A program made the translations under genes and the position numbers. A stretch of DNA of 30,606 bases from Solimonas sp040377605. Lineage in GTDB: Bacteria; Pseudomonadota; Gammaproteobacteria; Nevskiales; Nevskiaceae. This document shows positions 22,468 through 29,363 of this stretch, one piece after another. The stretch spans positions 1 to 30,606 of the forward strand of contig JBEIOK010000018.1 of NCBI GenBank assembly GCA_040377605.1, read 5' to 3'. A model generated the notes under the pieces. The model was not told where the DNA came from, made no database searches, and worked only from the letters and a program-made list of their open reading frames with translations. Numbering within the stretch: position 1 is the first letter of the stretch; each line of letters begins with the position of its first letter.

Positions 22468-22977
22468 CTACGACGCAGTGTCTGAGGGCGGTGCAGCCAT
22501 TGCCGCCACCTGCTTCAGGGCGTCGCCACTGAGCCGTTTGAGCAACCATTCCGGCTTGGCCACGGCTCCGAGGCTGCGATAGAAGCGCCGCGCCGGCTCG
22601 TTCCAGTCCAGCACGGCCCACTCCAGCCGCCCGCAATCCCGCTCCACAGCCGTGCGCGCCAGATCCACCAGCAGTTGCCGCCCGATACCGCGACCGCGGT
22701 ATTCCGGCTTCACGAACAGATCTTCCAGATACAACCCGGGCCTGGCGAGAAAGGTCGAATAATTGTGGAAGTACAACGAGAAACCGGCCGGCTCGCCGTC
22801 CCACTCGGCGATCGTGGCCTCGGCGTATCGGATCGGGCCAAACAGGGTGTGCGCCAGTGCCGATTCGGTGGCCACCACCTCGTGCTGCAGATGCTCGTAT
22901 TCGGCCAGGCCACGGATCAGGGTCAGCAGCAGCGGCACATCGGCTGCCGCGGCCGGGCGCAGCCTCACACGATCCAT
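22468..22977 (-). CDS. SSAT-like GNAT N-acetyltransferase
   Basis: The ATG at 22977 lies two bases after the dapB stop and gives 169 residues; a longer frame upstream would lie inside dapB. The GNAT acetyl-CoA loop is RGRGIG (residues 94-99). The flanking YLEDLFVKPEYRG and AVLDWNEPA (121-129), together with LAEYEHL near the N-terminus, closely resemble eukaryotic spermidine/spermine N1-acetyltransferase and its thialysine-acetylating paralogue SAT2. A conserved tyrosine follows at 133. By that likeness it probably acetylates a primary amine of a small molecule. Its position directly behind dapB, in the lysine pathway, is compatible with a lysine- or polyamine-like substrate, but that is inference. 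Confidence 0.85.
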   Translation of the reverse strand: MDRVRLRPAAAADVPLLLTLIRGLAEYEHLQHEVVATESALAHTLFGPIRYAEATIAEWDGEPAGFSLYFHNYSTFLARPGLYLEDLFVKPEYRGRGIGRQLLVDLARTAVERDCGRLEWAVLDWNEPARRFYRSLGAVAKPEWLLKRLSGDALKQVAAMAAPPSDTAS

Positions 22978-22979
22978 GC

Positions 22980-23789
22980 TCAAATGCCGAGCACGTCGCG
23001 CATGGAATACAGGCCGGGGCCCTGCCCGTTGAGCCACGCCGCGGCACGCACCGCGCCGCCCGCGAAGTTCATGCGGCTGGAGGCCTTGTGTGAGATCTCG
23101 ACGCGCTCACCATCCCCGAGGAACATGACGGTGTGGTCACCGACGACGTCGCCACCCCGAATCGTCGAGAAACCGATCATGCGCTGGTCGCGGGCGCCGG
23201 TGTGGCCCTTGCGCTCGTAGACTGCACAGGTCTTCAGATCGCGACCTGCCCCACGGGCCACCGCCTCGCCCATCATCAACGCAGTGCCGGACGGCGCATC
23301 TACCTTGGCACGATGATGCGCCTCGACGATCTCGATATCGAAGTCGTCGGCCAGGGCCCGCGCGGCCTGCTCCAATAGGCGCAGGCACAGGCTAACGCCG
23401 ATGCTGAAGTTGGCCGCCATGCAGATCGGAATCGTCTTGGCTGCCGCGTCGATCTGCGCCTTCTGCTCGGGAGTAAACCCGGTAGTCCCGATCACCATTG
23501 CACGCCGCTGCGCGACGCATACTGGCAGCGCCGTCAACGTACCCTCAGGACGCGTGAAATCGACCAGTACATCAAACCGTGACGCCGCCCCCGACAGATC
23601 CGCGCAGATCGCCACCCCCAGATCCTCGGCACCCGCGATCAGGCCGGCGTCGCGGCCGAGGTCGGCATGGCCCTCGCGCTCGATTGCCGCACCTACCTTG
23701 ATCGCTGGAGACGCAGCAGCCGTCTGGATAACTGCCCGGCCCATGCGGCCGGTGGCGCCGAGAACGGCGATACGGGTAACTGCGCTCAT
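22980..23789 (-). CDS. dapB: 4-hydroxy-tetrahydrodipicolinate reductase
   Basis: DapB reduces 4-hydroxy-tetrahydrodipicolinate with NAD(P)H to give tetrahydrodipicolinate for lysine and meso-diaminopimelate. The protein has 269 residues. The Rossmann loop is LGATGRMGRAV near the N-terminus, followed by VDFTRPEGT. The catalytic/substrate region EAHHRAKVDAPSGTA is intact, and the C-terminal half contains IGFSTIRGGDVVGDHTV. The ATG at 23789 has no obvious ribosome-binding site. In many gammaproteobacteria dapB lies directly before carA; here two unrelated genes separate them. A possible terminator lies upstream, behind the degV-like gene. Confidence 0.97.
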   Translation of the reverse strand: MSAVTRIAVLGATGRMGRAVIQTAAASPAIKVGAAIEREGHADLGRDAGLIAGAEDLGVAICADLSGAASRFDVLVDFTRPEGTLTALPVCVAQRRAMVIGTTGFTPEQKAQIDAAAKTIPICMAANFSIGVSLCLRLLEQAARALADDFDIEIVEAHHRAKVDAPSGTALMMGEAVARGAGRDLKTCAVYERKGHTGARDQRMIGFSTIRGGDVVGDHTVMFLGDGERVEISHKASSRMNFAGGAVRAAAWLNGQGPGLYSMRDVLGI

Positions 23790-23804
23790 GAAAACGGCAC
23801 CGGT

Positions 23805-23854
23805 AAAAAACGGGCGACTAGCTTAGCCCCCTGGGGCCGCCGGGGAAATGCCCG
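23805..23854 (-). terminator. Possible terminator after the DegV gene
   Basis: On the minus strand CGGGC and GCCCG (plus 23850-23854 and 23811-23815) could close a branched structure with an inner GCCC/GGGC helix, followed directly by TTTTTT (plus 23810-23805). The outer helix is only five base pairs with a long loop, so this is tentative. Confidence 0.4.
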
Positions 23855-23863
23855 CCAGCGGAC

Positions 23864-24808
23864 CTACAAATCAAGTTCGTGCGGCTCCGCGGCAAAGGCG
23901 ATGGCCAGTGCCCCTTCGCCGACATTGATCCCGCCGGTCACGCTCATAAGGCTTTCGTAGAGCTCGATACCGCGATCAGCACAGATTTTCTGCAACGTCG
24001 CGTACCCCGGCAGTTTACGCATCTCTTCCAGCTCACCGCCGTAACTCAGGGCCACGACGGGCGTCAGCAGACCCGCTTCGATACGGCGCACGACATAGCC
24101 CAGCAGTTTGCCGACAGCCTCGTCGAAGTGCCGCAGCTTGGCCACCGGCCCGGTTTCATTCCGATAGCCACGCAGCACCGGTTTGATGTCGAGCATGGTA
24201 CCCAGCGTCGCGCTGACCCAGCCGACACTGCGATCGCCCTTCTTCTGCGCGCGCACGCGCAGATATTGCAGATCACGCGGCACCATGTATCCGTAGGTGT
24301 TCTGGACGATGTAGTCGAGACGCTCCCGGATGCGGTTCGGATTGGTCTGGCCCGCCTGCACCATCCGGATGGTCTCAACCGTCGGAATCGCCTGGCCTGC
24401 AAACAGATTCTGTGAATCGATCACGCGCAATGCGAACGGGCCCGGCAACTGGGCAGCCGCGCGAAATGGCTTGTACTCGTTGATGATGCCAAAGGCAGCC
24501 TGTGTTGCATGCTGGTAGATCGGACTGCGCGAACTGGCAATCGTGATGCAAAACACGAAATCGAAATCAAGCACCAGTTTCGACAGGAACACGTGCTTGA
24601 TCTGGTCAACGGTGAAAGGGGACGTCGCGGCATCTCCCTTGACGCAAAGGTGGCGCCGGTAGAAATCCAGCGTCGTCGCCGGATCACGGCTGTCGACCAG
24701 ATCATGGCCGTCCAGATGCGCCGTGATTGGCAGGATCTGGATCCGATGCCGCGCCAGGTAATCGGGGGGCAAGTCGCACGCCGAGTCCACCACCACACCT
24801 ATTCGCAT
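23864..24808 (-). CDS. DegV family protein (fatty-acid-binding, FakB-like)
   Basis: From the ATG at 24808, preceded by GGGGGAG, the protein has 314 residues. The frame stays open for 83 more codons upstream, but that part overlaps mazG and reads as non-protein. The N-terminus VVVDSACDLP matches the DegV signature DSxxDLP, and the fold continues with ITIASSRSPIYQHA and a C-terminal YGGELEE/MSVTGGINVGEGALAIAF region. DegV proteins bind a fatty acid; in Firmicutes FakB presents it to the kinase FakA. No FakA homologue is in this window. At 314 residues it is slightly longer than typical FakB. It may be a stand-alone lipid-binding protein; the function here is unknown. Confidence 0.85.
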   Translation of the reverse strand: MRIGVVVDSACDLPPDYLARHRIQILPITAHLDGHDLVDSRDPATTLDFYRRHLCVKGDAATSPFTVDQIKHVFLSKLVLDFDFVFCITIASSRSPIYQHATQAAFGIINEYKPFRAAAQLPGPFALRVIDSQNLFAGQAIPTVETIRMVQAGQTNPNRIRERLDYIVQNTYGYMVPRDLQYLRVRAQKKGDRSVGWVSATLGTMLDIKPVLRGYRNETGPVAKLRHFDEAVGKLLGYVVRRIEAGLLTPVVALSYGGELEEMRKLPGYATLQKICADRGIELYESLMSVTGGINVGEGALAIAFAAEPHELDL

Positions 24809-24828
24809 GTCGCTCCCCCTTATATGGC

Positions 24829-24848
24829 TGCCGGCACTTCGGCCGGCA
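24829..24848 (-). other. Hairpin in the DegV gene leader
   Basis: TGCCGGC (24829-24835) pairs perfectly with GCCGGCA (24842-24848) around six bases. It lies about ten bases upstream of the GGGGGAG ribosome-binding site of the DegV gene and has no T-tract. It may insulate the mazG 3' end or modulate translation. Confidence 0.45.
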
Positions 24849-24890
24849 TGTACACCCCAAGGATTGGACCTGCTCGACTGGCGGGCCTCG

Positions 24891-25262
24891 TTATGGCTGT
24901 TTTTCCGCGCGCTTGGCTTGCTGCCATCGCGCTTCCATCTGTTCCAGACGGCGAGGATCGCCCATCGGAGGCAGTTTCTCAAGGTCGCCGACCACCTGCG
25001 CGAAGCGGCGCGTGAACTTCTGGTTGGTTGATCGCAGGGCATCGACCGGGTCGACACCCAGGTGCCGGGCCAGGTTCACCGCCATGAACAACAGATCCCC
25101 CACCTCGTCTCGCACCGCGTCAGGGCCTAGCGAAACTGCTTCCCGCAGTTCGCCAATCTCCTCGGCCAGCTTGTCCCATAGTTCGTCCAGCGCACGCCAA
25201 TCGAACCCCAGCTGCGCCGCCTCACGCTGCAGGCGGAGCGCCTCGGCGAGCATTTCACTCAT
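24891..25262 (-). CDS. Single-domain MazG-type nucleotide pyrophosphohydrolase
   Basis: The ATG at 25262 overlaps the Nudix gene stop as ATGA and gives 123 residues. All-alpha MazG domains hydrolyse NTPs or dNTPs to monophosphate and pyrophosphate using a helical acidic magnesium site. The acidic residues are in EEIGELREA and RDEVGDLLF. The sequence resembles the C-terminal, catalytic half of the two-domain E. coli MazG, including NLARHLGVDP and NQKFTRRF; the N-terminal half is absent. Translational coupling to a Nudix hydrolase suggests a nucleotide house-cleaning pair. The open frame reaches 25304, but those codons lie inside the Nudix gene. Confidence 0.88.
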   Translation of the reverse strand: MSEMLAEALRLQREAAQLGFDWRALDELWDKLAEEIGELREAVSLGPDAVRDEVGDLLFMAVNLARHLGVDPVDALRSTNQKFTRRFAQVVGDLEKLPPMGDPRRLEQMEARWQQAKRAEKQP

Positions 25263-25942
25263 GAATGCCGGCCCACCAACTGAACCTTCTGCACCAGATT
25301 CCACAGCATGCCGGCGGTCGCCCCCCAGATCCGGTGGCGCTCCCAGTTCAGTTCATAGAACGGTACGTTCCAGCCATCGCGGCTGAGGGTCTTGCGCTCA
25401 TAGCGACGCGCGTCGAGGACATAGTCAAGCGGAACCTCGAACACCTCGGCAACCTCGTTGTCGTCCAGCGCCAGTTCCGGCTCGCCACTGACGATGCCCA
25501 CCACCGGGGTCACCAGGTACCGGGTCAGCGTCGGGCAATCGTCCAGATAACCGACGATCTCCACCTTTTCCGGCGCAAGTCCGACCTCTTCCCGGGCCTC
25601 GCGCAAGGCGTTGTCAACGACACCGCGGTCACCCGGATCACGGCCACCGCCGGGAAAAGCGATCTGTCCGCGATGCGAGCGCATGCGATCCGATCGCACG
25701 GTGAACAGCATCGACAGCTGCTCACCTCGCTTGATCACCGGCGCCAGTACTGCCGCGGGCCGCAGTGTCGACAACATCTTCGGCGCGAACAACCTGTCGA
25801 GCCGAAACGGCAGCTCCATATCCACCAACGGACGCGGTGCATCGAGGTGGGTGGCGGCCAGTGCTGCTCGCAGCCGTCGCTCCAGCACACCGGCCTCATC
25901 GCGATCGGGAGTCATCAAGCTTACCGGCAAGGCAGAATCCAT
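25259..25942 (-). CDS. NudL-type Nudix hydrolase (CoA pyrophosphatase)
   Basis: The protein has 227 residues. The Nudix box is GGGRDPGDRGVVDNALREAREEVGL, positions about 96-120. The Asp in place of the first Glu of the classic box, with FPGG before it, is typical of the CoA-hydrolase branch (E. coli NudL/YeaB). The downstream segments TRYLVTPVVGIV, NEVAEVFEVPL and IWGATAGMLWNL match that family. Members cleave CoA and derivatives to 3',5'-ADP and phosphopantetheine. The start is ATG at 25942, with GGGA close upstream. It is the first gene of a minus-strand pair with mazG and diverges from the thioesterase genes. Confidence 0.9.
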   Translation of the reverse strand: MDSALPVSLMTPDRDEAGVLERRLRAALAATHLDAPRPLVDMELPFRLDRLFAPKMLSTLRPAAVLAPVIKRGEQLSMLFTVRSDRMRSHRGQIAFPGGGRDPGDRGVVDNALREAREEVGLAPEKVEIVGYLDDCPTLTRYLVTPVVGIVSGEPELALDDNEVAEVFEVPLDYVLDARRYERKTLSRDGWNVPFYELNWERHRIWGATAGMLWNLVQKVQLVGRHS

Positions 25943-26010
25943 AGGTCCCAGTGTAGCCGATGACCCGCGTGCATCCCCTACAATCCATGTGTCCCTATTC
26001 CTCGCGATCC

Positions 26011-26460
26011 ATGACCGTCACACATTTTCACGAGGCGCTTCGGCAGCGTTTCGTCGAGGCTACCCCGCATGTCGCCGAATGCGGAATGCGCATTACCGAG
26101 CTCTCGACACAGGGGGCGACGGTTCTGCTGCCGTTCCGCGAGGACTGGCTGGGCGATGTGCAGCGTCAGATCATTCACACCGGCATCATTGCCACGCTGG
26201 TGGATTCCGCCTGCGGCGCGGCCGTCCTGGCCGCCATGGAGCGTTACGAGCCCATCGCGACGATCGATCTGCGGCTGGACTACCTGCGTGCCGCGCGCCG
26301 CGATCTGACCCTGCACTGTCGCGCCGAATGTCAGCGCCTGACCGCGAGCATCGCTTTCGCGCATGCCACGGTCTGGCAGGACCGCATCGATGAACCAGTC
26401 GCCATCGCCCAGGGTGCGTTCATGCGCTCATCCGCACGCAAACCGGCGACCAAGTCATGA
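26011..26460 (+). CDS. PaaI-type hotdog thioesterase (first of a pair)
   Basis: Starting at the ATG at 26011 gives 149 residues, typical for the PaaI family; the frame opens at 25960, but the extra residues are not family-like. The hotdog core shows IIHTGIIATLVDSACGAAVLAAM, with the His and downstream Asp in the positions used by PaaI thioesterases, followed by the strands ATIDLRLDYLRAAR. These enzymes hydrolyse acyl-CoA; the acyl group cannot be told from sequence. The stop overlaps the next gene as ATGA, so the two proteins are probably made together and could form mixed oligomers. A weak -10-like TACAAT lies at 25979-25984. Confidence 0.85.
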   Translation: MTVTHFHEALRQRFVEATPHVAECGMRITELSTQGATVLLPFREDWLGDVQRQIIHTGIIATLVDSACGAAVLAAMERYEPIATIDLRLDYLRAARRDLTLHCRAECQRLTASIAFAHATVWQDRIDEPVAIAQGAFMRSSARKPATKS

Positions 26461-26903
26461 GCAGCGCCCTGATGGCGGCGCGGCGCGCGGCGCGCGAGCG
26501 CCAGGATTTCGAACCACTGGTGCAGCTGGTGCCATATGCCCGGTTCCTGGGCGTTCAGGTCGCGCTGCAGGACCATCAGCCACAGTCGCGACTGCCGTTC
26601 CGGACTGGCCTGATCGGCAACCGTGCGCTGCCCGCCCTGCATGGTGGCGTCACGGCGGCGTTCATGGAGAACGCCGCGCTGCTGCATCTGCTACTGCAGC
26701 TCGATGAGGATCGCATTCCCAAGAGCATCGATTTTTCGATCGATTACCTGCTCTCGGGTCGCGCGGAGGATTGTTATGCCCGGTGCGAAGTGCTCCGGGC
26801 CGGCAGCCGCGTGGCGCATACAATGATTCGTTGCTGGCAGAGCGATCCCGCACGACCGATCGCCATCGCCCGCGCGCATTTCCTGCTCGCCGCACCGGAA
26901 TGA
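26457..26903 (+). CDS. PaaI-type hotdog thioesterase (second of a pair)
   Basis: A 148-residue hotdog protein whose ATG overlaps the previous stop (ATGA). The catalytic helix region reads ALHGGVTAAFMENAALLHLL: the HGG motif is present, but Glu stands where PaaI enzymes usually have Asp. Later strands include IPKSIDFSIDYLLSGR. It is clearly homologous in fold to the gene before it but diverged, so the pair is an old duplication rather than a recent one. It may be active or act as a partner subunit. Its own stop overlaps the next gene, again by ATGA. Confidence 0.85.
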   Translation: MSSALMAARRAARERQDFEPLVQLVPYARFLGVQVALQDHQPQSRLPFRTGLIGNRALPALHGGVTAAFMENAALLHLLLQLDEDRIPKSIDFSIDYLLSGRAEDCYARCEVLRAGSRVAHTMIRCWQSDPARPIAIARAHFLLAAPE

Positions 26904-27181
26904 GTGCTTACCCGGACTGGGTCAGCCTGCGTGAAATTGACGGGCGCGCGGGGGCCGTCAAAGGCACCGCCTTCCGCGCCTTCAAGCGACTGGCGCCGAC
27001 GCTGGTCGATGGGCGCGACTACCGGCTCCTCGACGCTGAGGGACATGGCGCCGATATCGCCGTCCTGAAGGCGGCGGGTCGCATCTACGACAGCAGTGTG
27101 AATGTGCTCCTGCTGTCCCCGGCAATCGCCGAGCGGGTGCTGGCCGCGATGCAGGGATCGCCACCCCGGGATGGAAGGTAA
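26900..27181 (+). CDS. Small conserved-looking protein of unknown function
   Basis: A 93-residue protein starting at the ATG at 26900, which overlaps the second thioesterase stop (ATGA). A longer open frame exists upstream but lies inside that gene. The N-terminal half (DWVSLREIDGRAG, VKGTAFRAFKRL) looks like a helix-turn-helix in which a recognition helix follows GTAFRAFK. The rest (IAVLKAAGRIYDSSVNVLLLS) is mixed helix and strand. There is no signal peptide or membrane segment. The tight overlap ties it to the thioesterase pair, perhaps as a regulator. I do not recognise the family, and the DNA-binding idea rests on pattern alone. Confidence 0.65.
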   Translation: MSAYPDWVSLREIDGRAGAVKGTAFRAFKRLAPTLVDGRDYRLLDAEGHGADIAVLKAAGRIYDSSVNVLLLSPAIAERVLAAMQGSPPRDGR

Positions 27182-27210
27182 GCGGTGTTTCCATTCGTCC
27201 GTTCGTGTGG

Positions 27211-27239
27211 TTGCCCGGACCGGCCTCGATGGGTAGCAT
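27211..27239 (+). promoter_or_regulatory. Possible promoter of the SCP2-domain gene
   Basis: TTGCCC (27211-27216), a 17-base spacer and TAGCAT (27234-27239) lie 35 bases before the SCP2 gene start. The spacing is ideal and the boxes are moderate matches. Confidence 0.4.
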
Positions 27240-27274
27240 GCCGGCTCCAATCCTATTCCCACGTGGAGTGAGTC

Positions 27275-27589
27275 ATGTCCGCTGCTGATTTCCTCAAGAA
27301 GCTGCCCGCCGCCTTCAATGCCGATGCGGCCTCCGGCACCAACTGCGTCATGCAGTTCAATGTCTCCACGCCGACCACTGTCACCATCAAGGACGGCACC
27401 TGCGCGGTCAGCGAAGGCTCGGCCGGCAACGCCGACGTCACCATCACGATGGAAGACGACGACCTCATCGCGCTGATGAAGGGCGAGCTCAACGGCATGA
27501 CCGCGTTCATGACCGGCAAGCTGCAGATCGAGGGCGACCTGATGCTCGCACAGCGCCTGGCCACGATCTTCGACGGCAGCAAGCTGTAA
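27275..27589 (+). CDS. SCP2 sterol-binding domain protein
   Basis: A 104-residue protein that is one SCP2 domain and nothing else. The family signature is visible as ADVTITMEDDDLIALMKGELN, then AFMTGKLQIEGDLMLAQRL and a final ATIFDGSKL. SCP2 domains bind acyl chains, acyl-CoA or other lipids in a hydrophobic tunnel; stand-alone bacterial copies are of unclear role. The ATG at 27275 has GGAG seven bases upstream. It is followed after one base by rsmJ. Two hotdog thioesterases just upstream make a role in acyl-CoA or lipid handling plausible, but the cargo is unknown. Confidence 0.92.
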   Translation: MSAADFLKKLPAAFNADAASGTNCVMQFNVSTPTTVTIKDGTCAVSEGSAGNADVTITMEDDDLIALMKGELNGMTAFMTGKLQIEGDLMLAQRLATIFDGSKL

Positions 27590-27590
27590 G

Positions 27591-28286
27591 TTGAGCGCAT
27601 CATCGGAACAGACCCCGGGCGATCCCCGGGGTTTTTCGTTTGTGCTGGAGCACGGCCCGCAAGGGCTCCAGCTGCGCGCGCACCATCACCCGGACTACGG
27701 CGCCGTTCGCGCGGACTGGACCGGCAGCGACGTCGTGCGTCGCATCCGCGCAGGCAAGCGCCAGCTGCTCGCGCGCGCAATCGGCCTGCACAAGTATCCG
27801 GATGTCAGCGTGCTGGATGCGACCGCAGGCCTGGGGCGCGATGGATTCACGCTTGCGGCGCTGGGCGCTACCGTGACCCTGATCGAGCGTCAGCCGCTGT
27901 TCCTGCAGCTGCTGCAGGACGCGCGCACCCGCGCGCTGCTCGACCCGCAGTGGAAAACGGCGGCGGCGCGCACCGAAATCCTGGCTGGCGACGCACGTAC
28001 ATGGCTGGATCTTCGTGAACGGCAGTGGGATATCGTGCATCTGGACCCGATGTACCCCCATGCCGGCAAGCAGGCCTTGCCGCAAAAGGAGATGCAGCTG
28101 CTGCGCGAGCTGACGCAGGGCGATCCCGATGCCGATACCTTGCTGGCCCCGGCGCTGCAGTGCGCAAGGCTGCGCGTGGTCGTCAAACGTCCTCTGCGCG
28201 CCCCATTTCTGGGCGAATTGCCACCTACCTTCCAGCTCGAGGGCACGCAGGCGCGCTACGACGTCTACCTGCCGTCATCCAGCTGA
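27591..28286 (+). CDS. rsmJ: 16S rRNA (guanine(1516)-N(2))-methyltransferase RsmJ
   Basis: RsmJ (YhiQ) makes m2G1516 in helix 45 region of 16S rRNA. The protein has 231 residues. The SAM-binding motif is VLDATAGLGRDGFTLAALG (about 73-91). The catalytic region VHLDPMYPHAGKQALPQKEM is highly characteristic of RsmJ, including DPMYPH in place of the DPPY/NPPY of other N-methyltransferases. The start is TTG at 27591, one base after the SCP2 stop; no ATG is close, and the N-terminal GFSFVLEHG segment belongs to the family. Translation is probably coupled to the SCP2 gene. Confidence 0.93.
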   Translation: MSASSEQTPGDPRGFSFVLEHGPQGLQLRAHHHPDYGAVRADWTGSDVVRRIRAGKRQLLARAIGLHKYPDVSVLDATAGLGRDGFTLAALGATVTLIERQPLFLQLLQDARTRALLDPQWKTAAARTEILAGDARTWLDLRERQWDIVHLDPMYPHAGKQALPQKEMQLLRELTQGDPDADTLLAPALQCARLRVVVKRPLRAPFLGELPPTFQLEGTQARYDVYLPSSS

Positions 28287-28332
28287 AGACTGGCGACGGT
28301 AGGATGTCGGAACTGTTCACCGAGTTGCTGTC

Positions 28333-28830
28333 ATGCGCCTGCTGACGCTTGTCCGCCATGCCAAATCATCCTGGGATTATCCGGAGCTCAGCGACTTCGA
28401 GCGACCGCTCAACGACCGCGGCCGGCGTGATGCTCCCCGCATGGCGGAGCACGTGCAGCCACTCCTGGGACGACCGGACCGCCTGGTCACCAGCCCGGCC
28501 TCGCGAGCCATCACCACGGCCCGTCACTTTGCGGACGTCCTGCGGATCGATGAGCGCTGCCTGTCTGTGCAGCCCCAGATCTACGAGGCTACCGAGGAGA
28601 CCTTGCTGGCCCTGGTGCGGCGGCTCGATGACCGCGATCTCCACGTGATGTGGTTCGGCCATAACCCGGGATTCACCGACCTCGCGCACGCCCTGGCCCG
28701 TTGTCCCTTCGACGATCTGCCGACCTGTGGCGTCGTGCAGATCGAACTGCCGGTCAAGGTCTGGCAGGACGTCTCCGAGCAGTGCGGCCGTGTGCGTCAT
28801 CACTGCTTTCCCAAACAGCTGCGAGACTAG
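28333..28830 (+). CDS. sixA: SixA-like phosphohistidine phosphatase
   Basis: A 165-residue histidine-phosphatase superfamily protein. The catalytic RHAKSSW motif has Arg8 and the phosphate-accepting His9. Further active-site residues are in TSPASRAITTA and GHNPGFTDLA. In E. coli SixA removes phosphate from a histidine of the nitrogen PTS protein NPr; other members act on small substrates, so the target here is uncertain. The ATG at 28333 gives an N-terminus that matches the family. Its TAG stop shares the palindrome CTAG with the stop of the convergent carbonic anhydrase gene. Confidence 0.9.
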   Translation: MRLLTLVRHAKSSWDYPELSDFERPLNDRGRRDAPRMAEHVQPLLGRPDRLVTSPASRAITTARHFADVLRIDERCLSVQPQIYEATEETLLALVRRLDDRDLHVMWFGHNPGFTDLAHALARCPFDDLPTCGVVQIELPVKVWQDVSEQCGRVRHHCFPKQLRD

Positions 28831-29363
28831 CTGCCGGCACCGGCCTCGACCGGCCTCAGGTTCTGGCGGAAGCGCTGTGCATTGCGCACGTACTCAGCTG
28901 CCACCAGCGTGATCATCTGGATCTCCTGCGGGCTGAGCTCACGGACCACCTTGGCAGGTGCGCCCATGATCATGCTGCCATCGGGAAAGCTCTTGCCTTC
29001 GGTCACCAGCGAATTGGCGCCGACGATGCAGTTCCTGCCGATGCGCGCGCGATTCAGCACCGTGCTCTTGATGCCGATCAGCGTGTTATCGCCAATCTCG
29101 CAGCCATGAAGCATCACCAGATGCCCGATCGTGCAGTTCTTGCCGATCACCAGCTTCAGTCCGGGATCCGTGTGCAGTACCGAGCCATCCTGGACATTGC
29201 TGTTCTCGCCGACGATTAGCTGGTCATTGTCGCCACGCAGCACGCAGTTGAACCAGACGCTGGCATTCTGCTCCAGCGTCACCGAACCCAGGACCGTGGC
29301 ATTGTCCGCCACCCAGGCATCTGCCTTGAGTTGCGGGGAGCGATCAGCGAGGCTGTAGAGCAT
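28827..29363 (-). CDS. Gamma-class carbonic anhydrase family protein
   Basis: From the ATG at 29363 the protein has 178 residues. It is a left-handed beta-helix of hexapeptide repeats (NATVLGSV, NCTIGHLV, NTLIGIKS, NCIVGANS) with a C-terminal helix. The zinc ligands of the gamma class align as His64 (SVLHTD), His81 (IGHLV) and His86 (LHGC). It belongs to the YrdA/PaaY/CaiE-like group; some members are carbonic anhydrases and others lack the activity, and one PaaY is a thioesterase. The start overlaps the start of the divergent esterase in CATG, and the stop overlaps the sixA stop in CTAG. A longer frame to 29537 lies inside the esterase gene and is rejected. Confidence 0.92.
   Translation of the reverse strand: MLYSLADRSPQLKADAWVADNATVLGSVTLEQNASVWFNCVLRGDNDQLIVGENSNVQDGSVLHTDPGLKLVIGKNCTIGHLVMLHGCEIGDNTLIGIKSTVLNRARIGRNCIVGANSLVTEGKSFPDGSMIMGAPAKVVRELSPQEIQMITLVAAEYVRNAQRFRQNLRPVEAGAGS

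Noticed and set aside
24809..25057. An 83-codon N-terminal extension of the DegV protein
   Set aside because: It overlaps mazG, has non-protein-like composition, and the ATG at 24808 has a strong ribosome-binding site directly upstream.
25956..25984. Promoter for the thioesterase genes with -10 TACAAT
   Set aside because: The -10-like box is fair, but no matching -35 hexamer lies at 16-18 bases, so it is mentioned only in the gene entry.
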